Below are positions 51,301 through 63,300 of a stretch of 64,000 nt of DNA, piece by piece. The stretch comes from Limnomonas spitsbergensis (taxonomy: Eukaryota; Chlorophyta; Chlorophyceae; Chlamydomonadales): assembly GCA_037349105.1 (NCBI GenBank), contig JAYJMM010000042.1, forward strand, positions 1,529,501-1,593,500. The letters are read 5' to 3'. How positions within the stretch are numbered: the stretch's first letter is position 1; each line of letters begins with the position of its first letter. The notes beneath the pieces were generated by a model, which was not told where the DNA came from, did no database searches, and saw nothing but the letters and a program-made list of their open reading frames with translations. The position numbers were made by a program, and so were the translations under genes.

Positions 51301-54300
51301 TTGACCCTGAAACCTCTGAACAGATAACATGCATCTCAAAGACGACGTCGTGCTCCTGAACAATGGTGCCATGCCTTACCTCTCAACCGACGATCTAAAC
51401 TAAAAATTGAACGTAAATCCTATCTCAACTGACAACCGAAAACCCTTCACCGCCAAACTGCCAAAACCCTAACCCCTCTCACAACCGACGACCTAAAACC
51501 CTACACTGCTCAACCGTCCCCATCGTACCCTGAACACCATGTCATGCTGTTGGACGATGGTGCCGCGCTTTGGCGTCGGGTGCGCAGCTTTCCCTCTGCC
51601 CAGGGTGTCGCCGTGACGCCTCCCACGAGCGTAGGCCGCCACGGTCGTGACCACGGCGCGGTTCGCCAGACGGGCCAGGCGGTCCAGGATACCTTCGCTG
51701 CCCTTCTGGCGGAGTGCCTGAGTGGGGATATACGTATTTAGTGAGATTTCTGATACATAGCTGTAGGGGCGGTTGCTGCTGTGTCAGTGTTCATGCACCC
51801 AACCATTTGCCAGAGTGGACGCTCCACCACCCTCGCGGTCCCTTTGGCGGAGCGTCTGAGTGGGGATATACATTTTTGAAGGGATTTGTGATACGACAAA
51901 AAATAGCTTAGGGGGCGGTTGTTGCCTGTTTCAGTCATGTATATTTTCGTGACTCAGCTACATGTCAGCTACACTCCGGCTTCTAGCCGGAGACCCCATA
52001 TGTTGCCAGTCTTGCTGCTTTGGTCACCAATTGCAAGCCGGACCAGGTTTGGTCCTAACTAGCCATTGGCGGCCTGACCAAGTTGAACTTGCAGGCGAAA
52101 AAAGAAGCACTGTGTTTCAGTGCATCAGCGTCTACCCAATTGCAAAGCGGGCCAGGACGCCCTGACTGTCAGTCTGTTGACACGCCCGGATGAGGCGCAC
52201 TAGGAAAACAGTACATTCTAGGACGCTTGAGCTACAATTCAGCTTATAACCGGAGGGGCCTGGTGCAGCAAGACGCCTGATGCTTGGATCGCCGCCCCCA
52301 TGGGCCAGCCTTGTTTTCACTGACCTTTGGCCCAGTAGTGGCCACCCAGAGGGCTGCCTGGGACGGCCTGGTGCGCACTAGACTCATCCATGCCGACGGC
52401 AGATTGTTGTTGCTTTTCATTCACAATTTCTGTACAATTAAGCTATTCTTCAGCTACAAGTCAGCTCCATTGCAGATTTTCAAGAGTGCTGGTTTCAGTG
52501 CAAACCCAAGGTATGGCTGAATTGTGGCGGAGGGGCGCACTGACAAGCACACGGTGAACTACCCAGAGGGACACACTGACAAGCACACGGTGACCTACCC
52601 AGAGGGACACACTGACAAGCGCACGGTGACCTACCCAGAGGGACACACTGACAAGCGCACGGTGACCTACCCAGAGGGACACACTGACAAGCACACGGTG
52701 ACCTACCCAGAGGGACACACTGACAAGCGCACGGTGACCTACCCAGAGGGACACACTGACAAGCGCACGGTGACCTACCCAGAGGGACACACTGACAAGC
52801 ACACGGTGACCTACCCAGAGGGACACACTGACAAGCACACGGTGACCTACCCAGAGGGACACACTGACAAGCACACGGTGACCTACCCAGAGGGACACAC
52901 TGACAAGCACACGGTGACCTACCCAGAGGGACACACTGACAAGCACACGGTGACCTACCCAGAGGGGCACACTGACAAGCACACCATGGCCTACCCAGAG
53001 GGACACACTGACAAGCACACGGTGACCTACCCAGAGGGACACACTGACAAGCACACCATGACCTACCCAGAGGGACACACTGACAAGCGCACGGTGACCT
53101 ACCCAGAGGGACACACTGACAAGCACACGGTGACCTACCCAGAGGGACACACTGACAAGCGAACGGTGACCTACCCAGAGGGACACACTGACAAGCACAC
53201 GGTGACCTACCCAGAGGGACACACTGACAAGCACACCATGGCCTACCCAGAGGGACACACTGACAAGCGCACGGTGACCTACCCAGAGGGACACACTGAC
53301 AAGCACACAGTGACCTACCCAGAGGGACACACAGACGAGCACACCATGACCTACCCAGAGGGACACACTGACAAGCACACGGTGACCTACCCAGAGGGAC
53401 ACACTGACAAGCACACCATGACCTACCCAGAGGGACACACTGACAAGCGCACGGTGACCTACCCAGAGGGACACACTGACAAGCACACGGTGACCTACCC
53501 AGAGGGACACACTGACAAGCGCACGGTGACCTACCCAGAGGGACACACTGACAAGCACACGGTGACCTACCCAGAGGGACACACTGACAAGCGAACGGTG
53601 ACCTACCCAGAGGGACACACTGACAAGCACACGGTGACCTACCCAGAGGGACACACTGACAAGCACACCATGGCCTACCCAGAGGGACACACTGACAAGC
53701 GCACGGTGACCTACCCAGAGGGACACACTGACAAGCACACGGTGACCTACCCAGAGGGACACACAGACGAGCGCACGGTCGAGAACCTACCCAGTCGAGG
53801 ACATCATCGATGTGGCGGTTGGATGGTGCCTTTTGGAACCACTGTTGGTACTTGAACTCAATGAGCATGCGCAGGTCCTGCATGGCAGAGGGTCTGGTGA
53901 ACCATGTACCTTTTGGGGCTCAGCCACATTTCAGCTACAGTCCGGTTACAGTTCAGCTACAGTAAGCTACAGTAAGCTACGGGTCACTCATTATCTATAT
54001 ATTAAGAAATAATGCAGGTTTAAGGGTTGGGGTTCAACACCCGTGTTGAGGGTTTAGCGTCAAACTACTGGGCATGCGCAGTTCAGCTACAGTAAGCTAC
54101 AGTAAGCTACGGGTCACTCATTATCTATATATTAAGAAATAATGCAGGTTTAAGGGTTGGGGTTCAACACCCGTGTTGAGGGTTTAGCGTCAAACTCACT
54201 GGGCATGCGCATGCCCTGTGTGTGGCAGACAGTCAGGTTTAAGGGTCAGGGTTGAACACCCACCCCTGGCAGGCCCGGCAGAGCTTTTCAGGGTTGAGGC

Positions 54301-57300
54301 TGTTGAAGGCGATGATGATTAATGCCTAGTCTAGGGTCAGTTGTTTAGCGTTGTTTTAAGTGATGCGTGTTAAGTGTTGAGAGTTCCGGGTTCTGTGTTC
54401 AGGATTTCAGCACTGCGATTTGTCTCACACCTCGGGTACGCCTGGCCAGTGCTGCGAAGTTCTTTGTGTAGAGATTTTTCAGTCCAACAGTGCATAATTT
54501 TGCATGCATGGGACATGTGCCCGTAAAGAGGGACAGGCCCTAAATATGCTAGGGCAGCGAGCAAAAATCAGTGACCCCCCTGGGCTAGCAACCAACACAC
54601 AACCACCGAGCAGCAACGTGGGAATGAACCCCCTAACTGTGCAAAGGGGATAAGGCTAATGTCGGTGATCATGATTTATGCCAACAGCCATTGCTGTGCC
54701 AATTACGGTCCTTTCGGTGGCTGAATTAGGCAGCCGGTTATTTATTTCTTCATTTGTTTTATAGGGTCTGGCCACCGCTTTGAATAAGAGGTCATGCTGA
54801 TGTTTAGGGTTTAGGGTTTAGGGTTTAGGGTTAACGGTCTGGCCAGTGCTTTGAATAGGAGGTCATGCTGATGAGAGCGATGGTCATTCATGCCTACCTG
54901 CCCTTGGTGTTAAAGGTCAAGGTTTCAGGGTTTGTCTCCTACTTAAGGGTTTATCTGCCACTTAAGGGTTACAGTTTTGTCCCTTAGTTTGGGGCTCAGG
55001 GTTTGTCGCCTAGTTTCAGGATACGTTTTGTCTCCTAGTGCAGGGTTCAGATTATGTCTCCCAGTTTAGGGTTCAGGGTTTGTCTCCTAATTTAGGGTTC
55101 AGAGTCAAGAATAAATTCCCTACCTCAGGGACACCTGGCCAGTGCTTTGCGTAGGATTTGAGGCTGATATAGGCAATGAGGATTGATGCCTACCAATACT
55201 CAGGTCTGGCTCCTACTTCAGGGTTCAGGGTTAGGGTCAGGGTTTAGGTTTAGGGTGCAGCTCCTACCTCGGGTACACCTGGCCAGTGTTTTGCGTAGGA
55301 GTTGAGGCTGACGTAGGCAATGAAGATGTAGGCTAGCAGGAACAAGCCCAGAACGTATACCAGCAGCACGGAGGCGTACGCGTGGAAAATGCCGGCCAGT
55401 AGCAGCTCCGTTTGGTTCGTCCCCTCTCCGGGCGGGGCCATGCTCTGCATGGCGGTTGAGATTGTTAAGCAGGTTATAAACACATCGCTACAACCTTCAA
55501 CCCTCGGCCCTCAACCTGCCATGAGGCGGCATCGGCTTCTTATGCCTTATCCCTTGAACTTAGACCCTCAAGCCACTGGGAAGAGGTTGCTGTGGACCAT
55601 CCCTGACTGCAGGGCCGCAGTGTTTCATTTTCCGGCTCCAGCGGCCGCCAAAGGCCCAATCAAGACGAAACCTGGACTGGCTCACAACTGGTGGCCAAAG
55701 CAGCAGGGCTGGTAACGAATGGCCAAAATGGGGCCTCCTGCCCGAGGCCGGAGTGAAGCTGACATGTAGCTGAGTCACGAAGAAAGAGTGCCCCCCCAAA
55801 AGGGGTCCCAAGAAGGGCCTGTCACTAGGGGGTCGGACTAGTCCCCCGACAGCCCCCTCGCTTATAATGTGACCCCATGGTGGGCGCCTTAACACACGGA
55901 AGAATCGACTGGCGTCCAGGACTTAAGCCATTGAATACAAAATGGAACATCTGTTTTTTTCTGGTCATTTCTTCGTTGTGCAAAGGTGCCAACCGGGCAC
56001 TGAAAGCCCCTGTTTGGGGGACTAGTCCGACCCCCCTAGTGACAGGCCCTTTGTCCCAAGAAAGAGGAAAAGTCTTTCCCTATTCCTTTGCCCATAAGAT
56101 TAGCTTGCATGGTCTGCTTGTTAATTAAAACTGCAGGGGGGCCATTACTGCATGATGCATACCCTTGCCTGTAGACAGAACCTTGATACAACGTATGTCC
56201 ATGTGCTACGATCTGCACGCCTACCGAAGCTCAGCCTACACTTCAACCCCACACTTCAATCCCAAATTCAATCATAGACCCACTATGTACAGGCCGCTGT
56301 CGTCGCCTAGAGTCATGTAGGAGATCATGGCATAGATCGCATCCCCAATGGTGGCCGCGTCCTTGACCCTGAAGAGGAGGAGTGAGGGAGGAGGTCCAGT
56401 AGGGAGTGGGGTGGAGGTTCAGGAAGCGATATCATAAGGAGGAAATGACAAATATGCCTCATGTGGGTGTAAGCCTAGATACATCGAATACTCATATTCT
56501 TGACCATGAGGGAGGGAGTGCGGGAGGGAATTCAGGAGGGAGTGGGGTGGAGGTTCAGGAGGCCAATCTCATTATTAGGAAACATGCCTCATGTGGGAGG
56601 ACAAGGTTTGGGAAGTGTACCCAAAGATAATGACGGAGTAGATGCCAAGTAAAGCACACACCACAAACACACTCCATTCACTTCCACCCCCTATGGTCAC
56701 CCTCTCACCCACCCACACTCCATTCACCCCTGCCCCCCTGTCCCCCCCCCCCCGCTACTTGCCTGTATCCAAAGATAATGACGGAGTACATGCCAAGCAA
56801 TGCACACACTACGAACACCACCACCGCTAGGTGCAGGAGGTCAGGTAGCACATGCACCTACATGGTACAGAGAGGGGCTTAGGGTTAAAGGTTAAGGGTT
56901 TAGGGCTTAGGGTTAAGGGTTTAGGACCAAGCGTACAAGGTGCAGAGTGTGGGAGGCCAAGCGGCACATGCACTTAAACAGGGAAAGGTTGAGGGTCCAA
57001 TGTTAAGGACTAGGTTTACAAAGGCTAATTTCTAGTGCAAGCCACACCACCTTTGGCAGGCCTCCGGCAGCTTCTGCAGAGCTGATGGGGACCAAACTTT
57101 GACCGGCCTGAGGCCGCTGGCCAAAGTAAGTAGGAGGGTATGCTGCACCATACCCACACAGCTATATGGTGCAATTTGGCTGAATTGTGGCTGAAGACAC
57201 TCAAATGAAGAGCGGCAGGCCCGTTATCTCACCGGTGCTGGCCCCGTCATAGGTAACCTATCTTGAAAGCTGAGGTTAACGACGAGCTGCATCATAAAAT

Positions 57301-60300
57301 CATTTTATTTCAAGCAAGACCACGAGATCAGGGTGTAGATCTAGATCTGTATCAAGACCATGACAGGCTGGCCCGGGAGCTCACCAGCGTCCCTCCGATG
57401 ACCGACAGTCTCTTTTGAAAGCTGAGGTACATAATGAGGCGCACCATCAGCCCGATCAGCACCATGCCCTGAAGCAGGTAGTACAGCACCTGGGGGCAGA
57501 TGAGGAGCGGTTTAATGTCCGGCTCGATGGAAGGGGGCATAGAGGGGTGGGAGGTAGCAGGCTTGATAAAAGGAGTCGGGGAGGGGGGAGGCAGTAGCCG
57601 GGTTAACGGAAGGGAGCAGAAAGGGGGGAGGCAGACACAGCAAGAAAAAAGGAGGAGGGCAGGGGACAACAATTTCATGTTGGGCTTGATGGAAGGGGGC
57701 AGGACGGGGGAAGGCAGCGGCAGCAAGGCAAAATAATGGGGGCAGGGAGTCAGCAGTTTGATGTCTCGGTTGTCTTTGAAGGGGTCAGGGAGGGGGGGAG
57801 GCAGCTTGAAAAAGAAAAAACGAGGGGGCAGGGGATAAGCAGCTTCAATTTACGGCAGAAAAAGGCAGGGATGAGGGGGAGCAGCAGCAGGGTTACTGGG
57901 AGAGGGCAAGGGGGCAAAAGAGGGGACGCAACACGAGGGCCAAAATAAGCTTGATGCACATTGTACAGCTTTGTGCTGCAGATAAACTCATATGCTGCTG
58001 CTCCGTGGTTGTGTGCTGGTTGCTAGCCCAGGGGGGTCACTGGTTTTCGCTGGCTGTCCTCAAATGTGATGCTCTGCTGGACTACAAAACTTCAAAACAT
58101 CTCACATGTGTGTGTTGTTGCTGTTGTTGCAAAGTTGACGCAACCACACGCAGCCTTTTTCGAAAAGTGTAGGCAGAGCGAACCGGGCAAGAAACCAGTC
58201 ACATGAAACAAAACAGAAACAGTGTTGTACAGACAGCATTCGAACACCCTGCTCATATTTGTGATGTACGCGTTACATCATTGTTGTACTCACATGTGTG
58301 TTGTACATCTGATGTACACGGTACATCATGGCTGCCATGCCATCCATGCCGGACATGTCTGCAGGCAGCATCCAGCGGTAGGCACGACCCGGCTGCGGCA
58401 GCTCCGTGCTCACTGTTGTGGGGCCTGTGAGGAGCGTCCCGTTGGCGTGCGCCTCCAGCCGGGTGGGCAGCATGTAGCGTGCTGAGACGTACGAGTCCGC
58501 ATCGTACACAGGGTACCTTTGTCGTTTGAATTTCGAATTTGAATGTTAACTTCGGAAATTTGGTGATCAGGGTTTAGGGTTACTACTGTCATTTATAAAC
58601 TTAAGCACTTGGCATTAATAAACGAGGATCACTGGTACCGGTAATTCAATGAAAATTAATTTAAAATGAGGTCCATCCACGTAATTACAATTTTGCACCA
58701 GCTTCACGGCATCGGTGTACTATGGGGCCAGTACAACCAGCATGAGGCCACCCATTACTTCTTCATCCATCACCCAGAACCAAGGCATGAGGAGGGCAGC
58801 AGGTCTTACCTAGAAGCGAAGGCACCCTCCTGCATCAGCTGCGTGGCATAGATGAACCACGTGGCCAGTGCACCCAGCATGAGGCCGCACAGCATGAGAC
58901 CACCCAGCATGCTTTATTCATCATCCCAAAAGAGGGCAGCAGGTCTCACCTAGTAGCGAAGGCACCCTCCTGCACCAGCTGTGTGGCATAGATGAACCTC
59001 GTGGCCAGTGCACCCAGCATGAGGCCGCACAGTATAACCTCGTAGATCACCCAAAAAGCCGACATGCGGATTTCGTACTTGGTCTTATGGACCTGGAGGC
59101 TGGCACTACAAAAGGCAGTGGCAGGCCAGGGTCAGGGTTTAGGACCTGCTGGCACAGTGGTGGCCTGCCCAGCATGACCTCGTAAGACACGCGGAGGGTA
59201 AACATGCGGATGGTCTTGCGGGTTGGATGTGCAGCGCTGCAGCAGACGGTCGTGGGTCAGGGTCAGGGTTTAATACCCGTTGGACAAGAGGTGGCCCGCC
59301 CAGCATGACCTTGTAAGACACCCAGAGGGCAAACATGCGGATTTCGTCCATGGTCTTGCGGGCATCATGAGCAGTGCTGCAAGATGAGAGGCAGACCTTT
59401 CTATATAAAGAATTTACACATTCCTTTAGTGAGCTTTATTTGAAGCCTCATTAATTTTACTATTTTTATTAATAGGACGTACACTTTCGGTAATATTGAA
59501 GCCGCTTATGAGGATATGTTATGACCAGGCCGCCGGCCGCAGGTTAAGGTCAACACTTGGTCCCTATTTCTACTGTGGTGGCTGACCAGCGGCCTGCCCT
59601 AGGTGGTCCTTGGCGACGTGCTTAGTTCAGGGTTTGGTTTCAAGGTTTAGGGTCCAGGATTACGGGTTCAGAGATCAATAATATGTAGGGTTTAGGCTTC
59701 AGGGTTTCGGGTTTAGGGCCGGGCAATTTTTCAGTCCTTAACGCACTTGATCTCCTGTCGTTCTCTCCCCTCCAGGTTTTTGTCCACGAGCATTTGTCCC
59801 TTTTGCCGCTGCTTTTCCTCCTCCACCTCAGCATTGAGCATCTGGTCTTCGTGCCTCGAGTCGTCGCTGTGCCCAGGTGGCAAGGGGGAGAGGGAAGGGA
59901 TTTAGGGCACTGGGTAGGGCTCTGGGTTAGGGGTCAAGGGTTAAGCATCTGGTTGTCATGAGAATGAGTCGTGGCTTGCAGAGCCCAGGGTTTAGGGTTC
60001 TGGTGGAGGTTTTGTTGCGTGGGTCGTGCGCTTGCCTGTCCTCAGACTCGTGCCCATCGTCCTCAGCAATGCCCTCGGTGACTGGTCCTGCAGCAAAATA
60101 AGCAGGAAATCCAGGCAGCCCAGGCAGGTTGGCAGCGGGGCCATGCAGCCCAGGCACAGCGTGCCAGAGGAGCGGTGGCCGCCCATCGCTGCAACTGCGT
60201 GATGTCAATCCTCGAATGGGCAGAGGGGAGAAGACCCCGAAGCTCGTGCCTCCTTGCGTGGCCTGCAGCGGCAGCGTCGGCGTCAGGTCGCAGGTGATGT

Positions 60301-63300
60301 CGTCCTGTATATCCAGATCCCGCGCCGTGGGGATAACGGCAGATCTGATAACGGGATCTGATGCTGAATTAGCAGCGTCCATCACGTGCCCGGGCAGCGG
60401 GCAGCACTTCTCTCCCGCCGTCAGAGACGCCTCGCTCAATGCCCAGCCAAAGTGCATGTCGGGGAGCGCCTGGCCCGTCCCCATGTAACTCTCTCCACGC
60501 CCAGATTCGATGCGGTGCGAGCGTTCACGGGAATCACGGCCCAACATAGATCGCTGAGTGCTGTGCGTGTGCACGGGCGGCAGGTTTTGCTTGCCCCTGA
60601 ATCCAGCGCCCATGATGGAAGAGACAGGAGAATCAGGCTGCGTGTACAGCTGGCTCCGGAACCGGTCGGCGGGCTGAAGCTGTTGGGGTTGTTCCGCAGC
60701 GTCGACCGCAACTGGGGCGCCCCGCCTGTATCGCCAGCAGGCAACCTTGCGACTCATCCGTACGGAGTGTGCAATGTCGAACGCAGTGAAGATGAGATAC
60801 AGTCCGACGATGAGCAGGAGGAAGATGTCGGGGAGCATCTGGAGGGGCAGGGAGGGCGGGGGGACGATAGGGGAGGGGGATTGGGGACGACCAGGGGGGG
60901 TGACAAGGGAGGGAGGGGGGAAGGGAGGGGGGGAGGGGGAGGGAGTGGGATGAGGACAGGGCCGCAGGGGAGGGGCTTGTAGGGAGTGGCTGGGCGGACA
61001 CTACCAGCGGAAGAGGGTCCAGCCTTGACAGGCCTGCGAAGGGTAGCTGGAACAGCAGAGTTGCTACACCAGGCCACCTTGGCTTAAGGCTGCAATGTAG
61101 ATGAACTGGAGGTAAATCCTCCTGAAAATAAACAGCTTACCTGTCGTAGCTGCCATTGGCTGGGTTCTTGGTTGTACTCTACTGCAGGTAAGCCCTGCGG
61201 GGGAGAGATGCACACACAAATATTTTGTTGGTGTGGAACAGTTTAAGACAATCTTTACAGCTTTTCTATTGGTTAGCTGTGCCCAGCCCTTAAAAATTGG
61301 GGCTGTATTTGTTTGCGCTAAGCCTGTACCATTAAATGCTTTGGTTTATTTCAAAAATGCTTTTGCAGCAATTGAATCGGACGGTTTAGGGGTGAATCGT
61401 TTGGGATTAAGGGTTAAAAGGGTAGGTTATACATCACAAGCGTAGGGTTAGAGCTTTCATGGTCCATACACAGAGTGGCGATGGAATGGAGATGGTCCAC
61501 AAACAGAAAAGGTGGTAAAAGACGAGGTGCGAGACACATCTCTGTTAGTTGCCTTCAGCTCAAAGCCTCAAATGAAGTGTGCCATGGCCTGCTGGTGGAA
61601 GCCTGCTGCTCGTTCTACAAGCCGTACGTTGCTCAAGGTTTGGTCCCATTCGCCGAAGTGGTGGCCGCCCGGCAGGCCTCCTAGGGCCTCCTAGAAAGCA
61701 CAAACCCTTAATCCTCATCCCTCAACCCAGGCAGTCCACCTTGGAGTCCTAGCTCGTCCGGATAGTAAGGGTTTCAGGGTCAAAACACAAACCCTGAATC
61801 CAGGCAGCTCACCATTATGTCCACGTCCATCTGGCTGTTTAGGTTTTATAGTCCAGGGCTTAGGGTTTTTGAGGGCTTGAGGTTATAACCCTTAACCCAG
61901 GCAGTTCACCATGAAGTCTTTGTCCATCCAGATGTTATGGAGTTAGGGTGTAGGAATTTATGATTTGTGGTTTAGGATGTAGGGTTGAGGGTGAAGGGTT
62001 TTATGTCTTGAGGTAGACCCGAACCCAGGCAGCTTACCGTGAAGTCCATGTCCATCCGGATGCAATGGATTAAGGGTATAGGGATTTAGGATTTATGGTT
62101 TAGGATGTAGGGTTGAGGGTCAAGGGTTTTTGAGGTAAACCCGAACCCAGCCAGCTTACCATAAAATCCATGTCCATGCGGATGTTTCCGCTGTCCTGCC
62201 ACTTGAACAAAACTGTCATGTAGCCAAACACTTTGCCGGTGGGGTTGTACGCCACAGCCTACATGGGGGGAGGTTTGTACTCAGCACACGTAAACAACAT
62301 TTCAGCTACACTTCAGCTACATACCAGTCTGTCGCTGAGGGAAGCACTGGCCAGACATGCCCTGCTGCTCCGGAGCCAGCATGCTGCCGTCAAACTGTTG
62401 AGTCAGCTACTAGTACACACGCTACAGCATAAATTCAGCTACACGTAAGCTATACTCCAGCTAGCCATCAGGTACCCGTCAGCTGCACTCCAGCTACAAT
62501 CCAGCTACAGTTCAGCTACAATTCAGCTTCCCAGCAGGGCCACACTCACCTGCATCATCACGGTCTCGGTGAGCTCCAGAACCAGCAGGTAACCGCCAAC
62601 CATGTAGGTGTGTTGCTGGTTCAAGTGCTTCAGCGTCAATTTAGCTACAATTTAGCTACACCTCAACTTCCTAGCAGCGACACACCAGCTACACTTCAGT
62701 TTCCTACACACACCTGCATCGTCATGCTCTTTGTGAGCTCCGGAACCAGCAGGCCGCCGTCAAACATGTAGGTGAGTTGCTGGTGCACACGCTTTTCACT
62801 AGTGTGTGTGTCGAACAGTATGGGATAGCCATCGGGGAAGCCTGCACAGATGATGTGGTGACTGGAGTTGATGTAAGGTTGACTCTGCTACCAGACAGGT
62901 ACAAGACAGCGATAATTCAGCTGTAACTTAGCTACAATTCATCAGAATCACCGGTGTGCGTGCAAAATATAATGGTTTGGTCTCTGGGGTAATGTACGAG
63001 GAGGAAAATATGGTCAGGTTTGATAACAAGTCTCCAACTAGAAGTCAGCTACAAGTCAGCTACATCATTTGTGTGTGCATGAAACAGGATGGGGTAGCCA
63101 TAGGAGTAGCCTTCACAGAGGAGGCTTTGTGGATGGGAGGAATAGTGTTCAGTCAGGGGCTCAGGGCGACCCATCTACATATACAATTCAGGTTCATGTC
63201 AGCTACATCACCACTACATTTCAGCTACATCACAGCCCACGGCCATAGGGGCCTGGTGCATGAAGGTGTCGCCTGCTTCGACTAAGTGGTGGCCACCCGG

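Noticed and set aside
52524..53795. CRISPR-like array
   Set aside because: There are no unique spacers; the units are contiguous 36-bp tandem repeats in a eukaryotic intron.
52461..53883. Open frames of 433, 462 and 443 codons on both strands in the 36-bp array
   Set aside because: The unit length is a multiple of three, so frames without stops stay open in every copy. Only 53791-53877 outside the array is supported as an exon.
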